64,000 bases of DNA from VRUE01 sp963753245 (GCA_963753245.1 CAVWBK010000008.1:100252-164251), one strand, 5' to 3'. Counted from the first letter of the stretch, positions 35,542 through 45,229 are shown. Made by a program: numbers and translations. The notes: a model not told the origin generated them from the sequence alone.

Positions 35542-36818
35542 TCGCCCGCTACACCCGGCCCGAGATCGGCGCGGTCTGGTCGGCGCAACGAAAGATGGAG
35601 TGCTGGCTGGCGGTCGAGCTGGCGGCGACCGAGGCCTGGGCGCAGGAGGGCGTCGTCCCCGCCGAGGCCGCCGAGGCCGCACGCGCAAACGCCGCCTTCA
35701 CGGTGGCGGCGGTCGAGGAGCGCGAGGCGCTCACCGACCACGATGTGGCCGCCTTTGTCGACGTCCTCGGCGCCTCGGTCGGCGAACACGGCCGCTGGAT
35801 TCACTACGGCCTGACCTCCTCTGACGTACTCGACACCGCGCTCGCGTTGCAGCTGCGCGAGGCCGGCGAGGTGGTGCTCGCCAGCGCCCGTGCCTATCGC
35901 GATGCCCTGATCGAGCGGGCGCTGCAGCAACGCGAGACACTCTGCGTCGGGCGCACCCACGGCGTCCACGCCGAGCCGACGAGCTTCGGCCTGCGGCTCG
36001 CCGGATTCGCCTTTGAGGCCGACCGCAACCTGAGCCGGCTTGAAGATGCCTTCGAGCAGCTCGCCTTCGGCAAGCTCTCCGGCGCGGTCGGCACCTACGC
36101 CTCGGTGCCCCCGGCGGTCGAGGCGCGGGTGATGGAGCGCCTCGGGCTGCGGCGCGAGGACGTCGCCACCCAGGTGATCCCGCGCGACCGCCACGCGGTC
36201 TTGACCTCGAGAATCGCGATCGCCGGGGGTGGCCTGGAGCGCTTTGCCACCGAGGTCAGAAACCTGCAGCGCACCGAGGTGCGCGAGGTCGAGGAGCCCT
36301 TTGCGGCGGGCCAGAAGGGCTCCTCGGCGATGCCCCACAAGCGCAACCCGATTCGCAGCGAGCGGATCACCGGACTCGCCCGCGTGCTGCGTGGCTACGC
36401 CCAGGCGGGACTTGAGAACATCGCCCTCTGGCACGAGCGCGACATCTCCCATTCGGGTGCGGAGCGGGTGATCCTGCCCGACGCGACGATCTGCCTCGAC
36501 TACATGCAGGCTCTGGCGGGCGGCGTCGCCGAGGGGATGTCGATCAGCGCCGAGCGCATGCGCGCCAACCTCGAGCTGACTCACGGGGCGCTGTTCAGCC
36601 AGCGCGCGCTGAGCGCCCTGGTCGAGTCGGGGATGAGCCGCGATCAGGCCTACCGCGTCGTCCAGGAGACCGCCCAGCGCGCCTGGGACAGGGGCACCGA
36701 GTTCCGCGAGCTGCTGGCCGCGGCGGCTCCCCAACTCGACCTCGATCAGGTTTTTGATTACGGCGCCTACCTGACCCATCTACCGGAGATCTTCGAGCGT
36801 CTCGAAGCGCTTCGTTAG
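35538..36818 (+). CDS. purB: adenylosuccinate lyase
   Basis: A 426-residue fumarase-superfamily enzyme that releases fumarate from SAICAR and from adenylosuccinate. Motifs: HYGLTSSDVLDTALALQL, GRTHGVHAEPTSFG and the signature GSSAMPHKRNPIRSERI, with WHERDISHSGAERVILPD near the C-terminal active site. The ATG overlaps the purE stop by ATGA. Its TAG forms part of a TAGGGT box before the next gene. Confidence 0.97.
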   Translation: MIARYTRPEIGAVWSAQRKMECWLAVELAATEAWAQEGVVPAEAAEAARANAAFTVAAVEEREALTDHDVAAFVDVLGASVGEHGRWIHYGLTSSDVLDTALALQLREAGEVVLASARAYRDALIERALQQRETLCVGRTHGVHAEPTSFGLRLAGFAFEADRNLSRLEDAFEQLAFGKLSGAVGTYASVPPAVEARVMERLGLRREDVATQVIPRDRHAVLTSRIAIAGGGLERFATEVRNLQRTEVREVEEPFAAGQKGSSAMPHKRNPIRSERITGLARVLRGYAQAGLENIALWHERDISHSGAERVILPDATICLDYMQALAGGVAEGMSISAERMRANLELTHGALFSQRALSALVESGMSRDQAYRVVQETAQRAWDRGTEFRELLAAAAPQLDLDQVFDYGAYLTHLPEIFERLEALR

Positions 36819-36829
36819 GGTTCGCGCCG

Positions 36830-37141
36830 ATGGTCCTCTACACCTGCGCTCAGAAGACCCACCTCGGCTCGCTCGGGCACCCCTGCGGCAAGGCGGCCAA
36901 TGCCCTCGACAACGCCGGCTATGGGTACGAGATCAAGGTCGTCGGCGGCTACCGGCTGATGCCCTGGACCTGGGGCAGCCGTGATCGCGACCGCGCCGAG
37001 GTCAAGAAGCTGAGCGGCACCAACGAGGTGCCGATCCTGGTCCTCGACGACGGCGAGGTGATCTCGGGCTCGGGGACGATCGCGCGCTGGGCCAAGGAAC
37101 ACCCCAGGGCGCGCGAGGGCGCCGCCAAGAGCGCGACCTAG
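36830..37141 (+). CDS. thioredoxin-fold protein, glutathione S-transferase N-terminal domain-like
   Basis: A 103-residue single-domain protein: VLYTCAQKTHLGSLGHPCGK, AANALDNAGYGYEIKVVGGY, the cis-Pro region TNEVPILVLDDGEVISGSGT and the helix IARWAKEHP. This is the GST N-terminal/glutaredoxin fold without a C-terminal helical domain. The Cys-x15-Cys in the first loop is not a CxxC, so redox chemistry is uncertain. TAGGGT with an 8-base spacer precedes the ATG, though that box overlaps the purB stop. Its stop overlaps the convergent P450 stop by 4 bases. Confidence 0.75.
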   Translation: MVLYTCAQKTHLGSLGHPCGKAANALDNAGYGYEIKVVGGYRLMPWTWGSRDRDRAEVKKLSGTNEVPILVLDDGEVISGSGTIARWAKEHPRAREGAAKSAT

Positions 37142-38472
37142 ACGGCCGCCAGCTCGCGCTCGGCGGCGGGGTGGCGAGCGCTGAGGCGCACCCGGGTACC
37201 GTCGCGCGGCGAGAGGGTGACGTTGCGGCGGGCGATCTGCTCGGGCCGCGGGTCGGCCTTTTCAAGCTCGCAGCGCATCAGCACCGAGCGCAGCGCGATC
37301 CGCATCTCAAACTCGGCAAAGGCGGCGCCCAGGCAACGCCGCACGCCTCCGCCGTAGGGGATCCAGGAGTAGGTCTCAGGACCCTCCTCCAGAAATCGCT
37401 CGGGCCGGAAGGCGAAGGGCTCGGGGTAGACGTCGGCGCGGGTGTGAACGAGCCAGATCGCCGGGGTGACGTCGGTCCCGGCCGGCAGGCGCAGATCACC
37501 GGCGAGCAGTTCCTTGCTCAGACGGCGCCCGGCCAGCGGCACAACCGGGCGCAGGCGCAGCGACTCGGTGATCGTCGCCCGCAGATAGTCCTCCTCGCCG
37601 GCGCCCAGCGAGTCGCGCAGGCGGGTGAGCGAGGCCGGGTGGCGCAGCAGCAGGTCAAAGCTCCAGGCCAGGCCGGTTGCGGTGGTCTCGTGGCCAGCGA
37701 GCAGCAGGGTCATCAGCTGGTCGCGCAGATCGGTGTCACTCATCGCCTCGCCGTCCTCAAAGCGACCGAGGATCAGGGTCGAGAGGATGTCATCACGGCT
37801 CTCGAGATCGTCCTTGCCGCGGTGCTCGGCGATCTCGGCGTAGAGCAGCGCGTCGATCTGGGCCAGGCGCTTCTCGAAGCGCCGCATCACCCGCTCGCCG
37901 CCGCGCAGGCGGCTGGTGGCGAGCACCCGCAGCTGGGTCAGGGGTGCGGAGGTCTCGGCCAGCAGGCCCCGCAGGAGGACGCGCAGCCGCGCCAGTCGCG
38001 GCCCATCGGCGACGCCGAAGACGACGCGCAGGATCACCTCGAGGGTGACGGCCTGCATCCGCGAGTGGAGGGCGAACTCATCGCCCAGCGGCCAGCTATC
38101 GATCTCGGCGTCGATGATCGCGCCGACCACGGGCTCCAGGGCACGCATCCGCTCACCGTGAAAGGCGGGCAGCATCAGCTTGCGATGGGCCATGTGGTCG
38201 GCGCCTTCGAGCAGCAGCAGCGAGCGGGCGCCGAGGATCGGTTCGAGGAAGATATTTCGCCCCGGCGGCAGCCCGTGGCTGCGCTCTGTGTAGAGGGCTT
38301 TGATCACCGCCGGGTCGGAGAGCATGTACATCGGCCGCTCGAAGCCGAGGAACTTGACCCCGAAGGCGTCCCCGTAGCGCTCCCGGCAGGACTGCATGAA
38401 GGGCAGCGGCCGAAACGCCCAGCTCAGCGTCTGGCGCAGCGGGCTGATCGATGATTCGGGAGGCAGCGCCAT
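37138..38472 (-). CDS. cytochrome P450
   Basis: A 444-residue heme-thiolate monooxygenase of the CYP4/CYP110-like type. I helix TLLLAGHETTATGLAWSFD, ExxR region ATITESLRLRPVVPLAG, PERF motif FRPERFLEEG and the heme loop IPYGGGVRRCLGAAFAEFEM with the Cys ligand. N-terminal PPESSISPLRQTLSWAF suggests a soluble bacterial enzyme. The substrate is unknown; fatty acid or terpenoid hydroxylation is common for the group. It sits inside the purine cluster on the opposite strand with no related redox partner nearby. Confidence 0.95.
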   Translation of the reverse strand: MALPPESSISPLRQTLSWAFRPLPFMQSCRERYGDAFGVKFLGFERPMYMLSDPAVIKALYTERSHGLPPGRNIFLEPILGARSLLLLEGADHMAHRKLMLPAFHGERMRALEPVVGAIIDAEIDSWPLGDEFALHSRMQAVTLEVILRVVFGVADGPRLARLRVLLRGLLAETSAPLTQLRVLATSRLRGGERVMRRFEKRLAQIDALLYAEIAEHRGKDDLESRDDILSTLILGRFEDGEAMSDTDLRDQLMTLLLAGHETTATGLAWSFDLLLRHPASLTRLRDSLGAGEEDYLRATITESLRLRPVVPLAGRRLSKELLAGDLRLPAGTDVTPAIWLVHTRADVYPEPFAFRPERFLEEGPETYSWIPYGGGVRRCLGAAFAEFEMRIALRSVLMRCELEKADPRPEQIARRNVTLSPRDGTRVRLSARHPAAERELAAV

Positions 38473-38620
38473 TTCGACAGGATCGCAGACGCGCCTTCGA
38501 GCCTCAATTCACAGGCTTTCACCGGCCCGTCTGCTGGCTCAGGAGCCGGACTCCGAGAAGCGGGAGCGGCTCCTGCTCTGGGTGCTGGGCAGGCTGCTCG
38601 CGAGCGACCCGCCCGATAGC

Positions 38621-38626
38621 TAGCAT
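38621..38626 (+). promoter_or_regulatory. candidate -10 box, purC-S-Q-L operon
   Basis: TAGCAT, 7 bases before the purC ATG; no ribosome binding site, so the mRNA is probably leaderless. Confidence 0.5.
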
Positions 38627-38633
38627 CGGGATC

Positions 38634-39485
38634 ATGGCGAGCGCGCTGCAGGACCTAAAGCTCCACTCCTCGGGAAAGGTGAGGGAGATCTATGAGTGGG
38701 AGGAGGACCTGCTGATGGTCGCCTCGGACCGGATCTCGATCTATGACGTGGTGATGCCCACCGCGATCGATGACAAGGGCAAGGTCCTCAACCGGATCTC
38801 GGAATTCTGGTTTGAGCTGAGCGCCGACATCGTCCCCAACCACTTCCTCTCAAGCGACGTGCCCGAAGAGGTCGCCGAACGGGCGATGCGGGTGCGGCGC
38901 CTGGAGATGTACCCGGTCGAGTGCGTGGTCCGCGGCTACCTGTCGGGATCGGGCTGGAAGGAATACCGCGAGGGTGGGGCGGTCTGTGGGATCGAGCTGC
39001 CCGCCGGGCTGCTTGAGTCCGATCAGCTGCCGGAGCCGATCTTCACACCGGCGACCAAGGCCGAGATCGGCGACCACGACGAGAACGTCGACTTCGAGCG
39101 TGCCGCCGAGATCGTCGGTGATCGGGCGCTGCTCGAGGAGCTGCGGCGAATCTCGATCGAGGTCTACCGACGCGGCGCCGAGCACGCCGCCGAGCGCGGC
39201 ATCATCCTCGCCGATACGAAGTTCGAGTTCGGCCGCCACGCGGGTGCGGAGGTCGTCTTGGGCGATGAGGTACTTACCCCCGACTCCTCGCGTTTTTGGC
39301 CCGCCGATCGCTACGCGCCGGGCGCCACGCCACCTTCCTTTGACAAGCAGTTCGTCCGCGACTGGGCCAGCGAGCAGGGCTGGGACAAAAGCCCGCCGGC
39401 GCCGGAGCTGCCCCCTGATGTGGTCGAGCAGACCCGGGCCAAATACGTCGAGGCCTACGAGCGGATTACGGAGCGCCCCTTCTAG
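38634..39485 (+). CDS. purC: SAICAR synthetase
   Basis: A 283-residue enzyme joining CAIR and aspartate. Motifs: LHSSGKVREIYEWEEDLLMV, ASDRISIYDVVMPTAIDDKG, LEMYPVECVVRGYLSGSGWK, FTPATKAEIGDHDENVDFE, and GIILADTKFEFGRHAG. I chose the ATG 7 bases after TAGCAT; an upstream extension of the frame has no coding character. It is the first of purC-purS-purQ-purL, each overlapping the next. Confidence 0.97.
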   Translation: MASALQDLKLHSSGKVREIYEWEEDLLMVASDRISIYDVVMPTAIDDKGKVLNRISEFWFELSADIVPNHFLSSDVPEEVAERAMRVRRLEMYPVECVVRGYLSGSGWKEYREGGAVCGIELPAGLLESDQLPEPIFTPATKAEIGDHDENVDFERAAEIVGDRALLEELRRISIEVYRRGAEHAAERGIILADTKFEFGRHAGAEVVLGDEVLTPDSSRFWPADRYAPGATPPSFDKQFVRDWASEQGWDKSPPAPELPPDVVEQTRAKYVEAYERITERPF

Positions 39486-39709
39486 TGGCACGCGCCCGGG
39501 TCCTGATCCGGCCCAAGGAGGGCATCCTTGACCCGCAGGGCAAGGCGGTCGAGCGGGCGCTGCCCGCACTGGGGTTTGCGGGCATCGACCACGTCCGCGT
39601 CGGGCGCATGGTCGAGCTTGAGGCCGAGGATCCCGAGCGCATCGCCGAGCTCTGCGAGAAGTTGCTCGCCAACCCGCTGATCGAGGACTTCGAGATAGAG
39701 CAGCTGTGA
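39485..39709 (+). CDS. purS: FGAM synthase subunit PurS
   Basis: A 74-residue ferredoxin-like protein (RARVLIRPKEGILDPQGKAV, ELEAEDPERIAELCEKLLAN, FEIEQL). It holds PurQ and PurL together and helps ammonia channelling. GTG start shares a base with the purC TAG. Normal length for the family. Confidence 0.93.
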   Translation: MARARVLIRPKEGILDPQGKAVERALPALGFAGIDHVRVGRMVELEAEDPERIAELCEKLLANPLIEDFEIEQL

Positions 39710-40338
39710 TCTGGGGGGTGCTCCAGTTCCCCGGCTCCTGCGATGAGCGCGACGCGCTGCGTGCCTGCGAGCTGGCCGGAGGCAGCGCCCGTTTGATCTG
39801 GCACGAGGAGCACGAGCTCGGCGAGCTCGACGCGATCGTCGTCCCCGGCGGCTTCTCCTACGGCGATTACCTGCGTGCCGGGGCGATCGCCCGCTTCTCG
39901 CCGGCGATGGAGGCGCTCACCGCCTTTGCCGCAAAGGGCGGCCCGGTGCTCGGGATCTGCAACGGCTTTCAGGTTCTCTGCGAGGCCGGCCTGCTGCCGG
40001 GCGCCCTGCTGCTCAACCAGGATCTGCGTTTTGTCTGTCGCCAGGTCGATCTCCTGGGCGAGACTGAGGAGCGACTCTCGATCCCGGTCAAGCACGGCGA
40101 AGGGCGCTTCTGGGCGCCCGAGGACGTGCTTGAGGAACTCGAGGCAAACGCGCAGATCGCCTACCGCTACGCGCCGGGGCAAAATCCCAACGGCTCGGCT
40201 CGCGACATCGCCGGGGTGCGCAATGGCGCCGGCAACGTCCTCGGCCTGATGCCCCATCCCGAGCACGCGGTCGACCCGCTCAGCGGCTCGACCGACGGCC
40301 TGCGGGTCTTCGCGGCGCTGGCGGGGGCGCGGGTATGA
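39706..40338 (+). CDS. purQ: FGAM synthase glutaminase subunit PurQ
   Basis: A 210-residue class I glutamine amidotransferase: AIVVPGGFSYGDYLRAGAIA, the Cys nucleophile in VLGICNGFQVLCEAG, and the His-Glu pair in GLMPHPEHAVDPLSG. It provides ammonia for FGAM synthesis. GTG start overlaps purS by 4 bases; stop overlaps purL by 4. Confidence 0.96.
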   Translation: MIWGVLQFPGSCDERDALRACELAGGSARLIWHEEHELGELDAIVVPGGFSYGDYLRAGAIARFSPAMEALTAFAAKGGPVLGICNGFQVLCEAGLLPGALLLNQDLRFVCRQVDLLGETEERLSIPVKHGEGRFWAPEDVLEELEANAQIAYRYAPGQNPNGSARDIAGVRNGAGNVLGLMPHPEHAVDPLSGSTDGLRVFAALAGARV

Positions 40339-42506
40339 GCGTCGAGCTCGCCAAGCACCGCGAGCTCGGCCTGACTGACTCCGAGTACGAGCTGATCGTC
40401 GAGAAGCTCGGGCGCGAGCCCAACGACGTCGAGCTGGCGATGTTCAGCCTGCTCTGGTCTGAGCACTGCGCCTACAAGCACTCGCGCAGGCTGCTGCGGC
40501 GGCTGCCGACCGAGGGTGAGCGGGTGGTGATGGGCCCGGGCGAGAACGCCGGCGCCGTCGACGTCGGCAACGGCTACGCGGTCGCCTTCAAGGTCGAGTC
40601 CCACAACCACCCGAGCGCGGTCGAGCCCTTCCAGGGGGCGGCGACCGGCGTCGGCGGCATTCTGCGCGACGTCTTTGCCCTCGGTGCGCGGCCGATCGCG
40701 ATCCTCGACAGCCTGCGCTTCGGCGAGCTCGACTCCGAGCGCTCGCGCTTTTTGCTCGACGGCGCGGTGCGTGGAATCGGCCACTACGGCAACTCGATCG
40801 GCGTCGCCACGGTCGGCGGAGAGATCTACTTCGAGGCCCCCTACGAGCACAACTGCCTGATCAACGCGATGTGCGTGGGCATCGCCAAGAGCAAGGACAT
40901 GGTCCGCGCCGCGGCCGCCGGGATCGGCAACGCCGTCGTTCTGATGGGGGCCGCGACCGGCCGCGACGGAATCGGCGGCGCCTCGGTGCTCGCCTCCGCC
41001 GAGCTCGGCGAGGGCGATGAGACAAAGCGCCCGACGGTGCAGATCGGCGATCCCTTCGAGGAGTCGAAGTTGCTCGAGTGCTGCCTGGAGCTGCTCGCCA
41101 AGGGGCTGCTGGTCTCCCTGCAGGACCTGGGCGCCGCCGGGCTGACCTCCTCCGCGGCTGAGATGGCCGCGGCCGGCGGGGTTGGAATCGAGCTCGACCT
41201 GGCGCGGGTGGGGTTGCGCGAGGCCGACATGGAGCCCTTCGAGATCATGGTCTCCGAGTCACAGGAGCGGATGCTCGCCGTGGTCGAGCCGGAGAGGGTC
41301 GCCGAGGTGATCGCGGTCTGTGGGAAATGGCAGGTCGGCGGGGCTGAGATCGGGGCGATCACGACCGGCGGGCAGGTTCGGATTCTGAGCGCCGGGGAGC
41401 TCGTCGGCGAGATGCCGGTCGCGGCGCTGGTCGACGGCTGTCCGCTCTATGACCTCGACCCGGCCGAGCCCGAGGGCTGGGCCTACGGCAACCGCGTCAC
41501 GCTCGATCCCCAAGCCTCCCCTGAGGACACTCTGCTGGCCCTGCTCGCCTCGCCCAGCATCGCCTCCAAGCGCTGGGCCTTCGAGCAATACGACTCGGTG
41601 GTCGGCTCGCGCACCGCGCGGCGCCCCGAGACCGCCGACGCCGCGGTGCTGGCCCTACCGGAGTCCGGCAACGCGATCGCGGTCTCGATCGACGGTAACG
41701 GGCGGCGGGTCGCCTGCGATCCCTACGCCGGCACGATCGAGGCGGTGCTCGAGTGCGCCCAGAACCTCGCCTGCGTGGGCGCCGAGCCGCTCGGCCTGAC
41801 CAACTGCCTGAACTTCGGTAACCCCGAGAAGCCAACCCCCGCCTGGCAACTGGAGCGCTCGGTGAGCGGCCTGGCAGAGGTCTGTGAGAGGCTCGGCGTG
41901 CCGGTCGTCGGCGGCAACGTCTCCCTCTACAACGAGGGGCCCGAAGGCCCGATCTATCCGACTCCGGTGATCGGCATGGTCGGCGAGCTGCCCGACGCCG
42001 CGCGAGCGGCAGGCTCGGGGTTCGCTCGCGAGGGCGATGCGATCGCGCTGCTCGGCCCCTTCGAACCAACCGCGGCCGGCTCGCAGCTGACCAAGCTGCG
42101 TGGCGCGCTCGAGGCGGGCCTGCCGAAGCCAGAAATCAGCGCCGTCGAGGATGCCTGCCGCGCCGTCCGCGAGGCGGTCCGCGCCGGCCTACTGACCTCG
42201 GCCCACGACATCAGCGACGGCGGCCTTGCCTGCGCGCTCAGCGAGTGCGCGATCGCTGGCAGGCTCGGCTGTCGGGTCGACCTCGCCCCCCTGCGCGAGC
42301 GCGGTTGCTCGCCGGAGGAGGCGCTGTTCGGCGAGGGAGCGGGCGGCTTCTTGCTCAGCGGCGAGCGCCGGGCCCTGGAGCAGATCGGCGCCGTCTTTCT
42401 CGGCGAGGTCGGCGGCGCGAGAATCGAGATCGCCGCCGGGGACCAGAGCATCACCGTCGGCCTCGAGGGCGCCACCGACGCCTGGCACTCACTCGCACCT
42501 GTCTGA
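40335..42506 (+). CDS. purL: FGAM synthase large subunit PurL (small form)
   Basis: A 723-residue ATP-dependent amidotransferase subunit of the Gram-positive type that works with PurS and PurQ. Motifs: FSLLWSEHCAYKHSRRLLRR, AFKVESHNHPSAVEPFQGAA, TGVGGILRDVFALGARPIAI, ESQERMLAVVEPERV, and the second half SGNAIAVSIDGNGRRVACDP with GLTNCLNFGNPEKP. Start overlaps purQ by ATGA. The 179 bases after its stop, before the next gene's promoter box, hold no gene. Confidence 0.97.
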   Translation: MSVELAKHRELGLTDSEYELIVEKLGREPNDVELAMFSLLWSEHCAYKHSRRLLRRLPTEGERVVMGPGENAGAVDVGNGYAVAFKVESHNHPSAVEPFQGAATGVGGILRDVFALGARPIAILDSLRFGELDSERSRFLLDGAVRGIGHYGNSIGVATVGGEIYFEAPYEHNCLINAMCVGIAKSKDMVRAAAAGIGNAVVLMGAATGRDGIGGASVLASAELGEGDETKRPTVQIGDPFEESKLLECCLELLAKGLLVSLQDLGAAGLTSSAAEMAAAGGVGIELDLARVGLREADMEPFEIMVSESQERMLAVVEPERVAEVIAVCGKWQVGGAEIGAITTGGQVRILSAGELVGEMPVAALVDGCPLYDLDPAEPEGWAYGNRVTLDPQASPEDTLLALLASPSIASKRWAFEQYDSVVGSRTARRPETADAAVLALPESGNAIAVSIDGNGRRVACDPYAGTIEAVLECAQNLACVGAEPLGLTNCLNFGNPEKPTPAWQLERSVSGLAEVCERLGVPVVGGNVSLYNEGPEGPIYPTPVIGMVGELPDAARAAGSGFAREGDAIALLGPFEPTAAGSQLTKLRGALEAGLPKPEISAVEDACRAVREAVRAGLLTSAHDISDGGLACALSECAIAGRLGCRVDLAPLRERGCSPEEALFGEGAGGFLLSGERRALEQIGAVFLGEVGGARIEIAAGDQSITVGLEGATDAWHSLAPV

Positions 42507-42671
42507 GCCGCGTCCGCACGCCGGAATGCCATCGGCGCCCGCCGCCGGAATTGAATTCGAGGCTTAGGGGGCCCAAGAGACCCTCGCACGAGAAGAGCGC
42601 ACGGCCGCCCAGCGGCGCGCTCGCCACCTCGTTAGCTCGATCGGCGAGGCGGGCCCGGACCCAATCGACGC

Positions 42672-42677
42672 TACCCT
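42672..42677 (+). promoter_or_regulatory. candidate -10 box, secreted TSP3-loop protein
   Basis: TACCCT with 8 bases before the ATG; leaderless geometry. Confidence 0.4.
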
Positions 42678-42685
42678 GCGGGCTG

Positions 42686-43627
42686 ATGCGAAGGGGGATT
42701 GGAGCGCTCATCTGCGTGATTGGCGGCCTCGCGATCGGCTTACCGAGCGCCTCGGCGGCGAGCCAGTTCGGCAACGTCTGCACGGCAAAAGGGGGCGCGC
42801 CTCCAGCGACTTGGACCCAGCTCAGTAACGAATCCAGCGGCCTGCCGATCACGGCTCCCATCAACGGGGTGCTGACCAGCTGGAAGGTCGACTCCGGTCT
42901 CCCCGCAAGCCTCCAGGAGCAGCTCAAGATCCTTCGCCCCTCCGGCAAACCGAATGAATTCCGGGTTATCGGTGAACAGCCGGCGCAGAGCATTCCCGAA
43001 GGCGAAGACGTCTTCGAGGCTCGCATCCCGGTGCAGGCCGGCGATCGCCTGGCTCTTTACAGCAAAGAAGCGGTGCCTCTGTGCACGCCCGCCAAAACGG
43101 GTGACATCGCGGGCTTTTTCCCCGGCGACCTGCTGAGCACCGACGCAGCCAACCCTTTCGGCGAAAACGCCCAGCTCAGAGTCCCGGTCTCCGCGATCGT
43201 CGAGCCCGATGTCGACGGCGACGGCTTTGGCGATGAAACCCAGGACAAGTGCCCGCAGAGCGCGGCCTTCCAGACCGAATGCCCGCCGATCGGGCTCGAA
43301 GACCTCGCCGTACCCGGCAAGGGCTCACTCACCTTGCTGGTGATCGCCGACCACGAAGCGCCGGTCACGGTCACGGCGGCGACCGTCGTCGGCAAACGCT
43401 CGAAGCGGCGTCCGTTGAGAGGCGCAGCGCTGACGCTCAAGGGCGGGACTCAGACCGTGAAGCCCAACCAGTTCGCCAAGTTCAAGCTCAAATTCCCCGC
43501 CGCCCTCCGAGCCCAGCTGCGCGGCCTTCCCCACGGCAAGTCGCTGAAGCTGACCGTGACGGCCTCGGCGACGAACCTCGTCGGCCAGGTCTTCAAGAAG
43601 ACGACGACGGTCAGCCTCAAGGGCTAG
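42686..43627 (+). CDS. secreted protein with calcium-loop and Ig-like C-terminal domain
   Basis: A 313-residue exported protein. Signal peptide GIGALICVIGGLAIGLPSAS with AASA cleavage. The first 170 residues are a beta-rich domain with QLKILRPSGKPNEFRVIGE. Residues 170-185 (DVDGDGFGDETQDKCPQ) are a thrombospondin type 3-like calcium loop. The last 110 residues (VVGKRSKRRPLRGAALTLKG, QFAKFKLKFPAALRAQL, LTVTASATNLVGQVFKKTTT) look like a bacterial Ig-like domain rich in Lys. The function is unknown; surface adhesion or matrix is a guess. It interrupts purine genes purL and purF. Confidence 0.75.
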   Translation: MRRGIGALICVIGGLAIGLPSASAASQFGNVCTAKGGAPPATWTQLSNESSGLPITAPINGVLTSWKVDSGLPASLQEQLKILRPSGKPNEFRVIGEQPAQSIPEGEDVFEARIPVQAGDRLALYSKEAVPLCTPAKTGDIAGFFPGDLLSTDAANPFGENAQLRVPVSAIVEPDVDGDGFGDETQDKCPQSAAFQTECPPIGLEDLAVPGKGSLTLLVIADHEAPVTVTAATVVGKRSKRRPLRGAALTLKGGTQTVKPNQFAKFKLKFPAALRAQLRGLPHGKSLKLTVTASATNLVGQVFKKTTTVSLKG

Positions 43628-43653
43628 CCCGGCTTATTTGCCCCCGAGTCGGA

Positions 43654-43673
43654 GTCGGGGTCCGATCCCCGAC
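43654..43673 (+). terminator. hairpin downstream of the secreted protein
   Basis: GTCGGGG-TCCGAT-CCCCGAC, a perfect 7-bp stem with a 6-base loop, about 27 bases after the stop. No U tract. Confidence 0.5.
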
Positions 43674-43751
43674 GGCTGGTACTCTCCGCTGGTAGGCAGT
43701 CCGCCTGCGCTTTGAGTCCTTCACAAAGGCGAGGAAAGCGCTCCTTTTCAA

Positions 43752-45191
43752 TTGACCGAGCGGGTTCTCAGCGACCGCGATGGACCGCGCGATGAGTGCG
43801 GGGTGTTCGGCGTCTACGCGCCGGGCCACGATGTCGCTCGGCTTGCCTACTTCGGCCTCTACGCGCTCCAGCACCGCGGTCAGGAGTCAGCCGGGATCGC
43901 CGCCTGCGAGGGCGGCCACATCACGACGATGCGCGACTCCGGCCTCGTTTCCCAGGTCTTCGACGAGGAGAAGCTGAAGGCGCTCGAGGGCGACATGGCG
44001 ATCGGTCACGTCCGCTACTCGACCACCGGTGGCGGCTCCTGGGAGAACGCCCAGCCGGTCTGGCGCGATGACGGCCGCGAGCTGGCCCTCGCCCATAACG
44101 GCAACCTGACCAACGCGGTCGAGCTCTGGAGCGAGCTCGAGCAGGGCGGCATGGCCTTCCGCGGCACCTCTGACTCGGAGATTATCGCGGCGCTGCTCTC
44201 CTCCCACGAGGGCCGCTTCATCGAGGACACCGTCGCCGAGGTGATGCCGCGCCTGCAGGGGGCCTACTCGACGGTGGCGATGACCAAGCATGCGATCGTC
44301 GCCTTCCGCGACCCCCATGGGGTGCGGCCGCTCTCGCTGGGGCGACTGGGCGAGCGCTTCGTCGTCGCCTCGGAGAGCTGCGCCTTTGACATCGTCGGCG
44401 CCGAGCTGCTGCGCGAAGTTCACCCGGGCGAGATGGTCTCGCTGACCGAGCGCGGCCTGGAGACGCGCCAGGTCGTGCGCGCCGCGCGCCCTGCGCACTG
44501 CGTCTTTGAGCACATCTACTTCTCCCGCCCCGACAGCCGCCTCGAGGGCAAGGTGCTGCAGCAGGTGCGTGGGCGAATGGGCGAGATCCTCTGGCGCGAG
44601 GCGCCGGTCGATGCCGACCTGGTGATCTCGGTGCCCGACTCGGGCAACCCGGCCGCCTCGGGGTTTGCGCGGGCCTCAGGGCTACCCCGCGACGACGGGC
44701 TGATCAAGAACCGCTACGTGGCGCGGACCTTCATCCAGCCCGGTCAGGAGCTTCGCAAGCGCGGCCTGCGTCTCAAGTTCAACCCGCTGCCGGAGATCGT
44801 CGCCGGCCAGCGCATCGTCGTCGTCGATGACTCGATCGTGCGCGGCAACACCACCCGCCAGATCGTCGGCATGCTGCGCGATGCCGGCGCCGCCGAGGTC
44901 CACCTGCGGATCTCGGCGCCGCCGATTCGCCACCCCTGCCACTACGGAGTTGACATGTCGACGCGCGAGGAGATGATCGCCCACGAACGGACGATCGATG
45001 AGATCGCCGACGAGCTCGGCGCCGACAGCCTCGCCTACCTCTCGATGGAGGGGGTCTATGAGGCGATCGGCACGGCGCCCGAGGACCACTGCGATGCATG
45101 CTTCACGGGACGCTATCCGCTCGGCAACCCGGAAGCCGCGAACGGCAAGTTCGCCCTCGAGGACATCACCGTCGTTCCCGCCGCCCCCTAA
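43752..45191 (+). CDS. purF: amidophosphoribosyltransferase
   Basis: A 479-residue enzyme for the first committed purine step. Start TTG (MTERVLSDRDGPRDECGVFG) with Cys16 as the expected nucleophile after propeptide removal. Ntn domain motifs HRGQESAGIAACEGG, VRYSTTGGGSWENAQP, AHNGNLTNAVEL; PRPP loop GQRIVVVDDSIVRGNTTRQI; and C-terminal Cys pair DHCDACFTGRYPLG with earlier Cys residues, suggesting the Fe-S-containing B. subtilis type. The ribosome binding site is weak (AGGAAAG at a long distance). Confidence 0.96.
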   Translation: MTERVLSDRDGPRDECGVFGVYAPGHDVARLAYFGLYALQHRGQESAGIAACEGGHITTMRDSGLVSQVFDEEKLKALEGDMAIGHVRYSTTGGGSWENAQPVWRDDGRELALAHNGNLTNAVELWSELEQGGMAFRGTSDSEIIAALLSSHEGRFIEDTVAEVMPRLQGAYSTVAMTKHAIVAFRDPHGVRPLSLGRLGERFVVASESCAFDIVGAELLREVHPGEMVSLTERGLETRQVVRAARPAHCVFEHIYFSRPDSRLEGKVLQQVRGRMGEILWREAPVDADLVISVPDSGNPAASGFARASGLPRDDGLIKNRYVARTFIQPGQELRKRGLRLKFNPLPEIVAGQRIVVVDDSIVRGNTTRQIVGMLRDAGAAEVHLRISAPPIRHPCHYGVDMSTREEMIAHERTIDEIADELGADSLAYLSMEGVYEAIGTAPEDHCDACFTGRYPLGNPEAANGKFALEDITVVPAAP

Positions 45192-45229
45192 CCAGAGACG
45201 TGGTCCGATCTCTGGCCGCGTCCGCTGCC

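Noticed and set aside
38473..38633. Small protein between the P450 and purC
   Set aside because: A frame ending LLLWVLGRLLASDPPDS looks protein-like but has no start with a ribosome binding site and crosses the P450 start region.
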